Positions 47,955-61,600 of a stretch of 64,000 bases of DNA are shown here, piece by piece. The stretch lies in NCBI RefSeq assembly GCF_040954835.1, contig NC_090718.1, forward strand, positions 11,733,532 through 11,797,531, written 5' to 3'. Origin of the DNA: Lepisosteus oculatus (lineage: Eukaryota > Chordata > Actinopteri > Semionotiformes > Lepisosteidae). The notes below the pieces were generated by a model that was given only the letters and a program-made list of their open reading frames with translations, was not told the origin of the DNA and ran no database searches. A program made the translations under genes and the position numbers. How positions within the stretch are numbered: position 1 is the stretch's first letter; every line of letters starts with the position of its first letter.

Positions 47955-49608
47955 TCAAGCGCTGACTGAGGGGCAGAGCTTAGTAATGAGCCAATGGCAG
48001 TGGCGCTGGTGGGGTGCATGCTGGGAAACACGCCGCAGTTTCTCACCAGCGTCCAGAGAAACTAGAGCCTGCAACAGATGGACAGAGAGAGAATAAGACT
48101 TAAAAGAACAATTATTATTCTGTAACAGTAGCAGGCAGCCTAGGATGCATGCAGGGTCACCTTTTTGGTCCTCATAGGCTACAGCACTCCCAACAAAACA
48201 ATTAAAAACTAATTTTACACCCACAAGTCCCCTTTAATTCATGCATTTCATAACGGTAAACAGTTCAGAACATAACTCCAGCGACAGTAATACTGGAAGT
48301 TTATTTTGTAAATCTCCTGGTAGCCACCACTTATGAGACTTGTAGACACTGGCCTTCGAATAATAGCAAGAATAGGTCAGCACAGAATTATGTGGTTGGC
48401 TTTTTTCTGAATAATTGACGCTATGGGTGACTGTTAACGACACGATAATGTCAAACTGAGCAAATGCTTATGCCTGCTGGTCAGTCTGGCTCCTGCGGCA
48501 CATTGATCGGAGAGCGGCGTGTTGTCAGAGCCCTCACCTGACGCAGGGCGTCGTGCTGGCTGAAGGCGCGGAGGGCGGTGAGGGCCGCCAGCTGCACGGC
48601 CGGCTGGGAGTCCGTGCAGGCAATCCGGAGGAGCAGGCGGGGCCCGTCGCCCTGCAGCAGGGCAGCCCTGCCCCCCTCGATCGCTGCGAGGTTTCCCAAC
48701 GCCGCGCAGCAGTGCCGGCGAACAACGGGGTCTGGCTCGGACGAGAGCAGCAGCAGCGCTTTGACCCCCCCCCGGGCAAGCTCCGCCCAGGCGGCAGTCC
48801 TGGTCGTGCCGTCCTTGGAAGGAAAACCTCTGGCTGGTTTGCCACCGCCCGGTCCTTTAGCTGTCTTACTCACATCCCCCTTCCTTTTCCCTGCTTCACG
48901 CTCTGTCCTTGTGAACAAGTGCCGGCCTTCTTTCATCGGGCCGGTGCCCATGCCGGGCTTGGCTCCATGCAGCCTGGGCTTCTCATTCTCCATGTGTGAC
49001 TCGGCCTGGCCGACGAGCCCCACCCAATTCCCTACGGCCCTGCAAGCGGATCGCCGGACTTGTATGGAGGGGTCCTGGAGCTTCTCAATCAGGCTCTGGA
49101 AGAGCAGGGGTAACAGCTGACCAGATGGGGCGTGGGCATCCAGCGGGCTGATATTTCCCAGAAGGCTGCAGGTGGCGGCTCTCACCCGGTCGTCCGGGTG
49201 GTCCATAGCTGTTTTGAGGAGGGAGGGCCTGACATACAACACGGGTAGAGGAGGGTGGAGGGAGCAGCGGGCAGCCTGGGAGATGAGGGACAGCAACTCC
49301 ACGGCTGATCCTGACAGGCCTTCTGATTGGAGGAAAAAGGCCAGCAGGGAGCTGGCGGTCCGGTGCTCTGATTGGCCGGTGCCTCTGACATCACCCTCTC
49401 CGGCCCCGCCCCCCACGCTGCCAGCGGGTTCACCCCTGGGAGGCTGGCCGTCGCCATTGCGCTGTGCTTCCGCGGAGGGGAAGAAAAAGCCCCAGGCCTC
49501 GGCCGCCGCTATAAACCGCGGGAGGGATTGCTGGGGGTCGCTGAGCAGGAGGCGGCACAGCAAGGAGAGTGGGAGCTCCAGGAGAGTGAGGGGGAGCGCC
49601 AGAGAGAG
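47955..49608 (-). CDS. stk36: stk36 exons 18-19: C-terminal armadillo-like repeats
   Basis: Exon 18 (48538-49608) is a single 1071-bp exon, residues 804-1160. It begins [20 protein letters not shown] and holds ARM/HEAT-type helices such as [20 protein letters not shown] and [19 protein letters not shown], matching human VRAHTYRLLGHL and VVRCSASFAVGN. A basic, low-complexity stretch of about 70 residues (1004-1072) interrupts the repeats. Exon 19 (47955-48068) codes [11 protein letters not shown] to the stop and matches the human C terminus. Open frames on the plus strand across exon 18 are GC-rich shadows. Confidence 0.9.
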
Positions 49609-52600
49609 CTGGGGAGACACACGAACACACGGTGCGGTCAATGACACACCTGCTCAAGGACCAGCGTTTGGAACCACTGGAGGCTCCGGGGCTTCAGCAG
49701 ACAACTGTCCTTTGGTCGACCACGTCGGCATCACCAACAGTCCAGCGAGTCCACATGTAGGACCTCTAGAACTCGGATAACACCACACACCACAACGACC
49801 TCTGATATGGCGAATGCAGATTCTGATCGTCTTGCTGGCTGCCGCAAAGGGTACTCAGATGTAGGAGTAAAAGAAAACAGCACAGCCACACCCAGAAGGC
49901 TTTGGCCACAAGAACGAGACTATAACTGCCACCTGTCTGTTCCAATTCAAAAACTCCCTACTGGAGTGCAACGGAAAAAGAAAATCGGATCTATAATATT
50001 TACTTTGTTCCATTTTCTACTTAATGTAAGTAGACCGATGCATTTTTTTAAAGATATCTGCCTAGCCTTGAACCCAAACCCCCTCATTTTGTTTCACTGC
50101 ATTGAGACACATTTCTTCCCCTATTCGCACTCTTGGTGTCCCAGGCGCGAGCCGGGAACTCAAACCCGTGCGTCTGACCTGCAGCAGGCGAGGGACGATG
50201 TCGCAGCGCTGATAGGACTGCAGGATTTCCTCCACAGCCTGGTCAGGGATGTCAAGAGCGAAGGGGAAACACAGCAGGTGACAGGTCATCACCGACACGC
50301 TGTTTGCACCAGATGTGGAATAGCTCGGACCAGAGGCGCCGTTCTCCTCTCCCGACCTCTCCTTGATTAAAGCACTGTGGGGAAATGCAGTTCGGATCCT
50401 CAGCACAAGGCAATCACTTACATGAACTTGTAGAACAGGAAATGTCATAAACAAGCAATTTTATACTTGGGGTAATGAACATATAAACAGAAACGCAATG
50501 ATAGACATTTTTTTTAATTTGATATATGGCAAGCTTTATGTCATGTTAAGGCATGGAAGAAAAACTTAAAATAAATTATCCAGAAATGGGGGGGAAAAAA
50601 AATATTAAGGAAGCTGTAAGGAGATACGACAGGATATACTGACCAATCAGCAGTAAGGAGGTGGGCAAGGGTGGTTAGCACACTGTCTGTGTTGCTATTG
50701 GCTAACAGGGGAACACATTTGTACGGCTCCCTGGTGAAGACAAACTGAGCGAGGGACAGAAAGACCTGCAGACCTGTGGTAAAGAGAGAGAGTGTTCTAA
50801 TTAAGAAAGAAAATCAGTTCTAACCATAAGACTGAGTATTGGTGACCTATTAATATAAAATCTTTTTAATATAAAATTGAAATGTTATGCTTTTAGCATT
50901 TCCCCCAAGCTTGACGGCCAGATCGTGCTGAAGGATATTTTTATAGATAACATCTGCACAATCAATCGCAGTGTTGGTACTTTACCGGTGAGTGAGAAAC
51001 AATTCAGGTGAGGGGTAGTCTCCTCTAGTGCAAGATTAACTCTTAACCACAGGTGGCGCCACAGAGCAGAATCCAGAAACTGAGAGACTGAGGAACTTCC
51101 ATCCTGCAGAGAGAGAGAGAGCACTGCAAACTTGAACCAGTCCTTTCCAAAATCATCACAGGGTATTCTTGCCTTTAATCAAGAAACTATACAGATGGAC
51201 CAGTTATTATTTCATACATTTTCAAGCTGGCTGCTGTTTATCCAGAAATGTAATGAGCTCTTACCTTGAGTGAAATAAGGTATAATTCTATTATATTACA
51301 AAAAGGAGATAGTGTAACACTAGCATTGTGATATTACAATTACTGTTTGTGTATAGTTGCACAGGTATCTGTTCATATGTCAAATATATATGTAATAAAC
51401 GTGTAGTAACATGTAGTTATATACTGTATGAAATAACCACAGTCAACAGGCTGCAACAAGACTACTTGTAAAGTGTTCTGGGTACACAACAAAGTTAATG
51501 CACTATATACAGAGAACACTGATGCGTAACACAATAGTGTGATTTTACTTGAACAGATATATTCAGATATCTGCAAAGATGACAAAAGGTACCATACCTT
51601 ACCATAGCCCCTCGAAGGGCATATAAAGAGCAGACTGAGTGAGAGACTCACCTCAGAGACAGTCCGGTACAACAGGGTGAGGAGCCCATCATACAGACCC
51701 CAGCCAGGAAGCGCAGGCACACTCAGCTGAGAGGAAGAGAGCAAAAGACCATTACCGATACACATGAGGAATAAATCAAGAAACAAAATACCAAGAGGAA
51801 TTACCATGGGAGACAATATGTGTTACTGGAGCAGAGATCTACAAGTGACAGAGCCCGTACAGATGAATACGCACTCTCTTGAGTACACGCCCCCTTTAAA
51901 TGGAATGAGATGGCACTCTCCAAGCTCAGCACAGACAGCTAAAGGTGTTAATATATTAATATTAATTAAAAGTAATTTAATTCTATTTGAGTACTGTGGA
52001 TTTGAAAGATCCACCTCTGTACACATACCTCTACTGGAGACGATAACGTTTTCTCCATCGCGGCCATGAACTGGTCAGTTCTCAGCTCCACAGGAACACC
52101 GTGATGGGACAGCAGAGTGAGCAGGGAGGCAGCGAGGGACTGTGAAAGAGGCAGGCAGTGTGAGCAAATCATCTTCCCAACTAAATTCCCAATTCAACTG
52201 GTCCATCACATAATCAAGAAAACAGACCAACACAGCACTCAGCTAGAAACCTTTAAGGAACAGATTCAATAAAGATCAAACCCTAATTCAATTATTGAAG
52301 TAATGTCACGTATTGAATGACTCCAGGAGCTCAGGACATGAGGATATGATGATTCTGTGGAACTGGAGATTGCAATTGAGTGCAAGATACTATGAGCGTG
52401 TGAATACCATGTGTAAGCCACATTAAGAATATATTGTGCTATATCGTTTTATCCAAATGAAAGTATGTTAGTTTAAAAGTAAATAATGCCCATCGTGGGT
52501 TTAACATCATCATCATAGCTGGGTCTGTTCTGTCTTAATCCATTTCAGAAAAATTCAGATTGGTCAGAAAACGTTTGGTGCAGAACTTCCAGTTTCTGCT

Positions 52601-55600
52601 TTGGCATGAGAGATGTTTATCCCAATTAACTGTAAGAAAGAGAGAAGCTGAAACAACAAGAGTGTGGGATTTGCACCAGTAGGAACTATAGCACATGGAA
52701 AAGTATCGTGGTTTAACTATGAAACTTGAATAGTTTGACCACATCTTTCCTTTTGATAGATTACTTACCCTCCCTTCAACCATAATTTCATTTTGGTAAA
52801 TGGTATATCACTCCGGTAAATTATGCTTTGGGTAGCATCTTATCCCCACTGTACTTTATTTTGCTTTTGCATTTATTAATCCTTTCTTGCTCTGTTGTGT
52901 ATTTGCCTATTGTATAGTGAGAGGCATTAACAACACAACAAATGTGTACTTAACTGGAACCAAAAGGATTAGCTGCATCTTGAATGTCTCTCAGTACAAC
53001 TGGAGTACCTGACATTTTACTGTTTTCTATTCTCCACTTGTATACGCAACGTCTTACATTGTCAAAAGTGTAAATTAGAACAGTTTCATGCACGTGAGGA
53101 AAAAGTCACAGAGCCAATTTTCCAAGGTTGTGCAATGACTGGGACACGATGAAGAGGAGTCTCGGCAGCAGGGCTAGTGGTCTTACCGTCAAAGGAGCAA
53201 GGCAAGCAGAATGTAGGACAGCAACCAAGAGCCCAGCAGCCTCCCCCATCCTGGGCGAGAAGGAATGAAGAACAGCAGTCTGAACACTCTCCATGCAGTG
53301 CTCAAGATAAGAAGAGATCAGATCACTTTATTGGCCATATACAACTTCTTGCATTAGGAATTCATCTTTTCGCATACCCCAACTTGCTCTCCATGAGACA
53401 CACAGACAGGGAGAGAAGCCTGGGGTCAGAGTGCAGGGTCAGCCATTTATACGGTGCCCCTGGAGCAGCTGGGGTTAAGGGCCTTGCTCAGGGGCCCAAT
53501 GGTGTAGGATTCCTCTGCCGGCTGCAGGATTTGAACCGGCAACCTTCCAGCTACAGGCGCAGATCCTTAGCCACAGAGCCACTGCTCCGCTCAAGGCGTG
53601 TTTGTCACTGTTTAAACCGTAGTCCAGTAAGCAATGCAGCAGAAAGACAGACCACTCAGTGACACTCAAATATGCATTAGTGTATATATGAAAATAACCT
53701 AAATATTAAGAAATGTGTAATCAACCATGGGCAGCAGTTCCAACTGGATAACTGAATCTCTACTTATACTATTTGTACATGTTATAAGTTGAAAAATATC
53801 TGCATGGAAGTTTCAAGTCTTATGTAAATGTTACTGAAGATTTCATGCAACACAAGTCAATAAATACAATTTAAATCCGTACAAATACTAAACTATCACC
53901 GTGATAGTATTACAGTGTACAGTGCTAAAAAGAGCACAGGAGTTAAACTGCCTTGAGCTACATCAGAAGGTGCCCACGGAAGGGTATAGGGATGTTTGGC
54001 AATACCCTCATCTCTCTCTGCACCACATCTCCACTCCTCCTCTTCCTCCAGCCTTTCTCTCACTCCCTCTCTCTCGCCTCTTGTGACAGCCGTATCTGTC
54101 TTTTCTTTTTGTTAGCTTCCTTTATGTTTGCTGCAAATTTCACAAGTTAAATGCACATCTAATGTATGTACTGTAGGTTGCCCAATAATACTAGTACTAA
54201 TAATAATAATCCAATTTATGTCAGTTTCTTACTGTACCTCTCTCCTTCTGTATCCCAGTTGAAGTGTTTCTCCCAGCACACACCCAATGCTGTCATCAGG
54301 TCTCCCAGCACTGCAGCACACCATGGCTGCTGTAACAGGGAAACAGTGGCTTTCATGAACATTAAACTAATGTGGATGGGCGTCCATAGGAAATACACCT
54401 GTCACTAACAGAGGAGGTCAAACACCTGCACTGCTTGAGGCGTTCCCAGAAAGGATGCCTGAGAATATGAATGATTCCCTTATAAAAAATCAAGCCTCTG
54501 TTTCAGTGCAGTGAAGCATTTTGTCTTCAGCAATTTTACCTGGAACTTTGGTATATTCTGCTTTATGAAAGAGCACACGATTTCACCAAAGCCAAGCGAT
54601 TAAGAAAAAGAGCACATACGACCCTCACCTGCTTCACCTGTTCATTCCCCAGCAGATCCGCAATAAGATCAAGCAGGAAGTGAGGCAGTTCAATTTCTTC
54701 GGCCACGGTGCTGCACAGCCCGGGATCAGAGTTAACGGTCAGCAGGTTCCACAGGACCCTCAGCGGCTGACGGATCCGACACGCCCCCTCCAGCATCCCG
54801 TCCAGTATCTGTGCAGAGCAGGGAGACCACTCAAGCTGTTGTCCTGTGACGCCGAAGGAAGCTTTTGACAGACGGGCAGACAGAAAGGGCATCACCTGGG
54901 CTCTGGAGCTCAGGAGCCTTTGCTTCAGACGGGGCACGAAGGATACTGGAGAAGGCAGGGGGGCCTGGCTTCCTGGCTGTGTGGTCTCCACCAATCGCTG
55001 CCACTCTTCGTCACTCTCCACTTCCTGTCCCAGAATGGTAGAAAAAGGCTAAGACAACACTACGCCATCTAAAAAGACAACCACGCGTTTTGACTTAGGG
55101 CAATCATCAAATCGCTCAGCCCAAAATCAAACAATCGCTGTTCTCAATAACCCTCAAAATCGTTGAGCCTGTCGTGGTCACCTGAAAAAAAGCAGACTGA
55201 CGCCCCTGGTGAGTTAGATCCCCCTATGGTGCAGATACAGGTGGGCTTCACAATGAGGGTTTTATCAGCAAGAATCAGCCCCCATGAGTCCAGCGCCACA
55301 ACCTCTGTCACTGGCTTGGCAGCAAACAGGCCAGAGGGCAGGGTGAAGCCCTTTCATCATCACAAAGTATACAGCCCTTGTGTACCGCAGAAGTGCCATC
55401 TTTTATAACAACTTACAACAGTCGGTTGCCAGTGTTCGAGAAGCTTCAATCCAAACCGCATGAGGATTTGCATGAATTAGTAAGTAAAAAAATCACAAAC
55501 TGAGAGGTAAAAAAAATAGAAAAACGCAAGAGTTCCAAGAAAAGTTCAGGACCCGGTGCCCTCTCAGGTAAGCGTGACACCACGTAGTTTGGGAAATTAG

Positions 55601-58600
55601 TGGATATACTGTATACACCCACGCATATATCCACCCCAGCTAGATACAGCTATGTCACTGGCTTGGCTCAGGGGCAGCTGCTAGGTTCCAGAGAGCGTTA
55701 ATACCTTGGTATTCGACACTTTGTGGAAGGGGAGACTGTGTTGGAAAATAAATTACACCATGAAACTAATTCTGGTTCTTTCATATAAATAAAAAAATAC
55801 TAACCAGATTGTATAACAACACACTGGTGCCATGATTACACTTAAAACATTTCATTGACGATCAACTGCCTTCATTTTGAGTTGTGCCTCAGGACCGTTT
55901 GACTCCTTAAAATGGTAGAAATCGGCACGCCCAGTTTCAATTTCAAAATTCAAATCCTAAACAAAATACACAGAATCTACTAAATAGGTCACATCTAAAC
56001 ACCCCCCCAGACACAGAAGGATGTCTGTAACCACTGCCAGTGAGTGGGCGTGCTGATTCTTAAAAAAAACATTGAAACGGTATTATAGACAGACCTCGTT
56101 TTCCAGCCTGACCGCCCCCAAGCTGCTCCGGAGTCCCTTCTCACGTCTAGTGACCTGCCTCGGACCCACTTCCACTGAAGGGAACTCCCGTGCGTAGTCC
56201 CTGCTGATCTGCCCCTGCCTGGGAGAGAGGGCGCGCATGGATCAGCACAGAGACAAGCCGGACCCGAGGGGGCACTTGTGGAACAGAAATCACCAGTTCA
56301 GCAGCGCAGGCCCTATAGTAATGCACGTAAGTCACGTACACTCATCACTTTGCCTGTCCCAGTCTCCGAGCTGTGTTGGCGCAACGCTGTTTCTTATTTT
56401 GGTGTGGAAATATCGCACACCAGATTAACTCCCGAAAAGAAATCTGTCAGATCTGCACAGCAAATGCAGGAAGCTTAGAAGCGCTTGTGAAGCTGTTGAT
56501 CCCTTGCCATACTGCTTCAGGGGACAGCAGATTTTTCAAGACTTTTACCTTGCGTCGTTGTTAATATCAATACCTGAGAAGTGAGTATACTGAAAGAATT
56601 ATGGAGTGTTTTAGTCCAAATCTGGCTTAATCCATGTGGTTATGGGCGAAACTCCTGGGCTGGGCTGCAGTGTGAGGTGACCAAGGACCAGCAGACGTGG
56701 AGAAGGGTATAATGTTCTAGGTGAGGAAATGGTGTCCGGACTGATTGCGAATTACTAACGGCTGAGTAAGATTAAACTTGCCTGTTGTCATCCCTCCCGC
56801 GTGTCTGTTATAAACTCCATTTTTCTGAAAAGCCTCGGCCTGACTATCTCTCGTTACTTCTGTTCGCTTTGTGGATCTGTGGTAAGTGGTAAGTGTGGTG
56901 AGGTAATTTGATAGGTAAGTGCCGTTGGGGAGGTTACCCTTGGGCGGGTGGCTGGGCCGCACGCTCATCTGATGGGCAGGCAGCAGGAAGCGTGGGATTG
57001 CTGTTGGATGGTTTAGGACCCACCAGGGCTGGCTCCATGTGTGCCTTATCAAAATCACCTCCACCTGTGTTCTTCCCTTGAGCCCTGACTGTCAGGTCCT
57101 AGGAAAGGAATAAGAGTTAAGGGTAAGAGTTTTTCAATCTCAAATAAGAAACTGGCCAGTATACTGCTTTTCAGAAATAGGAAAAAAATGGACTTGGGTC
57201 AGTTGTAAACCCCAGATTTCAGGTTTGCACAAGGCAAATGTGGCAAAAAATAAGTAAATACACTACAGTGTGACTGGCCCTTTACCCTTTTTCTCATTTC
57301 ACCAGCTTTTAACAGTTTCCTAAACTAAAAAAGCAGATTTTGGTTCAGGTTACAGTTTTTGCTGAAGATAATCTGAACCTGCCCTTTTAATTTAAATCAG
57401 TTTAAGTAGCACAAGAGTGGTGTGTGAATAACAAAGGCCCTACCAGTTTTAACAACCAATTGTTTCCTAATAACAGGACAAAATAATTTACCAAACATGT
57501 AATGCCATATTCAATATGGAAACGGATCTCATTCAATCTCTGGATATGCAAGGGAATGGAAAGAAATCCAAAAAAAATATGGAAATCGTCTCATTCGCTG
57601 GTGCAGAAAACAAACAGAAGGTATCTTCCCAGGGATACCTTGCTACCACAATAACAGCCCGGTTTCTCTTCAGCTCTATACCTCCTTGTTTTTTTCTCGT
57701 TCCTGCTGCTCCCTGGCCTTGCGCAGTAACCTCTGTTCTCCACAATGGGGCGCTGCCTTCTCCTTAGCCTGCTGTAGCTTTAGAGCCTGCAGATCGGGGC
57801 TGAGGGACACGGTGAGAGGACTGTCTGTCTCTTCGTCTGACAGAACTGATCGGCGATAAGGAGAGCACAAAGACAGGAAAACTTTTATTTTTGAAACCTA
57901 TTCCCAGGAAGTCCACAAAGGCACAGAGGCATGCAAACACATGAATTTGTTTTGAGTTTTCTGATAATGAATTCTGAAGCCACAGATTACACAAACACAC
58001 AAATTCAACCCCAGGGACTTATTCAGGCAGTACAAACACAATATAAACAGAAAATACTCCTCCTGAAAATGCTACTTACTGTATGAGAAAAAGTGTTTAT
58101 GCTGGGAGACCCCTTACCTCTATTGAACAATAGAAGGGAAACAGTATTAGGATTTATAGTTCAGATGTAGGATTTAAACTAGGGGAGGTGAGGTTTAAAA
58201 TTGCCTCAAGACCTCATTTACATATTGTGCGCGATATTTGGTCACGAAATTCCAAACAAGATATTTCTACTTCGGACGCTTTCCAAAGAAGAGTGACCAG
58301 GCACACTCTTGGGCTCAAAGGCAAATCCTACATTGACAGGATGAAGGAACATTTTTAGTCTTCAACAGAGGTGACAACAAGGGGACCTCCTGCAAGTATT
58401 CAGAATCCACAAAGGCACTGACGGAGCCAACACAATGAACGTCGTCAGAATTACCAGTGAATAGCAAATATGTCATTTAGAATTTGGAACAGGAGCTGTT
58501 ATTTTAGAACAAAGGACCGTGGGTCTGGGACAAGCTACCCAGCATTCTTTCAGAACAGGTGTCCTGGCTTTTTTAAAGAAATTTCAGGATGGGATTCTTG

Positions 58601-61600
58601 AATCAATTAATTACTACCAACCAAACAATGCCTCCTCATATTTCTGTTCTCATGTCTCAAGATAACTTAATGAATGTGTCCTTTCATAAGCACAGACACA
58701 CAGAGGCTTATATACAAAGATAAAACTTTGCATGCTCTCCTGTTTTGAAGTGTAGTTTAATTCAGCTGGGTCACTATCATGTATGAGACAATGAATATGC
58801 AAATAACAGACAACCAGAGTCCATCAGCTCCTGATGTTTTCAGTTGCGCTCTGTATTAACGGTGTAAACTATTTTGAGCTGGACTCCTAAATCGAAATAA
58901 GTTCAAACTAAACCCATCTTATCTAAAGAGAGTTCAGAGCAATGAGATAGCAGGATAATTCCATGGATTAAAAGAGGCAGGAAGAGAACCTACGGAGACA
59001 AGATCGGAAACTCACCTAAGATTCCCTCAGAGACAAAGGGGTGCTTTAACAGGTGAGGCCAAGACAGCCTTTTCTGGGGGTCCTTGGTCAACAGGCCCTT
59101 CAGGAAGCTCTGTGAACAAAGAACAAGCATCCTCTGTAATGCATGGCAAAGAGAGAAAAACAAAACAGCAAAGAATACTGGACTTAATCATGAGAGGCAG
59201 TGTTGACGTTGCTGCTCTATATCTACACAAACAAAGAAGACTGACAGGAGATCATATCTAGGTCAGACACATTTGAAATTGACTCCAAATAGTGTCCTTC
59301 TTCAAAAAGGATTGGTTAACTTCAGTTCTTACTCATCTAACCGTTAGATATTCCCCCCAGGTGGAACACAGTGTCAATGTGTTTGCTCCTACAGTAGACG
59401 CTCTTCGGGTGTTGGTGAGAAAGACTCCATGACTGCGACCTACCGTTCCAAGGTGATTAACTCGAAAAACGGCAGGCACAATCACCGCAGGATTGGTTAG
59501 ATTGGAATTTTTCTTGCCCAATCAGGCGGCTCCCTTGCCGCTAAAGGGCTGGGAGGGGGGTGTGAATGTCATTTCGCTCAAACAGCGTGACGCTACCGTG
59601 CAATCAGGGCTCATGCTCTCCGGCCACTTGACCGGATCCCGGACAATGAGCTGCACCAGCTGGAAGATGGAGTTGGTGTAGAACGGCGGGGCCCCAGTGT
59701 GGAGCTCGTACAGGATGCAGCCCAGGGACCAGAGATCAGCCGTGTGGTCGTAGGGCTTCTCCTCCACCAGCTCGGGCGACATGTACAGCGGGGTGCCTTT
59801 GATGGAGGTGAGGACCAGGGTGGAAACGCTCATCGCCCGAGCAAACCTGCCGTGACACAACCGGGACATGAGGAGACGCGTCGGAATGCCACGTCCCGCG
59901 TTCAGATACATGCGCCTGCGGTTTCCAACATCAGTTTGCTTCAGTATCAAAACTATCAAAAAACCGGCCTTTCCCCATAAGCTCTTTCACTGATCAGCTC
60001 TAAAAGAGATTCACATATAACTACTGACATAACAACTTATTGGGTCCCCAAAAGCGCGGGTATTTTCAATTCATTTCCTGCTATCTGAATTCTGGAAGGT
60101 CATTTTAGGGAAGCTATAAACACGGACTCGAGCCTGTCATTCCAGTAGATCTGGATGCTTGCCTTTCCTGAAAGGACTGAACAGAACTTGACACAGAATG
60201 CATCTGTTCAGGGCTGCTAAAACACTGGAGGAAAAAAAAAACTAAAGACTCACCTGCACTGAGTATTAGATGGACATGAGTCCCTCAGTGAAACTCTTTT
60301 TCATCACGTGCTTTTTCTCTTTTTCATTCTAAACGGCTGTACAATCCATTTTTATTTTACTTTTTTGTCTCTTTCTTTATTATATTAATACTACATCTGC
60401 GCTGGAGGTGAAAAAGTTGCATTCACTGTACAATAAAAAAAACAGTTTCTGTAAAATGTGTAGAATGTTTTAAATTGTGATCTTCTGATTCCTCAAGACT
60501 ACTTCCTTAAGCTTTCAACTTGAATGTCGCAAACTATGAAAAGTGGACCTTGCCTGGCTTAAAGCCAGCAGGGCGAACGTCAGTGACCTCGGAGCAACTG
60601 TGTGACAGCTCTATAGGAGTTTCAGGTCATCTGAATGACTTTGCCAAAACCTAAACTGACAGCCTCATTACTGACTTCAGTTGCTCCAAGCGATGGCTGA
60701 CATTTAATCAATGCCAAAGACTCCACTTCAGAGCCACACGTACATACCCAAAATCGCACAGCTTGACAACTCCGCCCTTGCCCAACAGGATGTTCTGTGG
60801 TTTCATGTCACGATGAAGAATCCTGTGAGAATGCAGGTAATAGAGAGCGGAGACCAGCTGACAGGCTATCTCGCGGACCTAGAATACATAGGGCATGAAA
60901 CAGGAGGCCACTCCTTGCTCACTATCCTCCAAAAGAGCAAAAAAAAGAGTCAAATGCAGCTGATGATTTTCAGAGTTGATCTCAAAGGATTATTAACATC
61001 ACATCACATCACTTTATTAACCCTATACAATTTCTTGCATTAGGAATTTGTCTTTTCGCATACCCCAGCTTGCTCTCCATGAGACACACAGACACACAGA
61101 CAGGGAGAGAAGCTGGGGGTCAGAGCACAGGGTCTGCCATTGTACAGCGCCCCTGGAGCAGTTGCGGTTAAGGGCCTTGCTCAGGGGCCCAAAGGAGTAC
61201 GATTCCCCCATTATATGGGGAGACCAGAGCTCATTATCTCTAATGGAGATCAACAAAGGCAAATAAGACTTTGAGGGAAGTGCAGGTCATATATGACTTT
61301 TCTGTATCATGTCGATGCAGATAATCATGTTGTACTTGAGGTACTGTTTGTGGGATGTTTCCAACTTTTCTGGAGATGAAAGCCAGAAAAGGCTGTCTCA
61401 TTTGGTAAACAAAGTGGGCCTGTAGTGTAGTGTCCCACCCAATCTCCTGGATTCCTTGGACACGGCTCTTCACAGCTCCCAAGAGTGGAGATAAATCCTC
61501 TTCCAGTTCTGGCATATTTTCATCAGCACTGACGGCTAACGTACCCTGAAGACCCTGTCTTCCACTTTTTTCCCCCATGACTGGATTTTACGATAGAGTG

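Noticed and set aside
48553..49780. Long plus-strand open frames of 148 to 202 codons
   Set aside because: Antisense shadows of the GC-rich stk36 exon 18; the minus frame shows clear armadillo-type homology.
53251..53310. Longer version of stk36 exon 12 beginning at the SINE tail (frame [13 protein letters not shown])
   Set aside because: The acceptor at 53251 has a much better pyrimidine tract and gives the right phase with exon 11; the longer form would start in phase 0, which no exon 11 donor supplies.
53500..53592. tRNA gene on the minus strand
   Set aside because: A and B boxes are present but no cloverleaf forms and a SINE body follows; a second truncated copy exists at 60993-61207.
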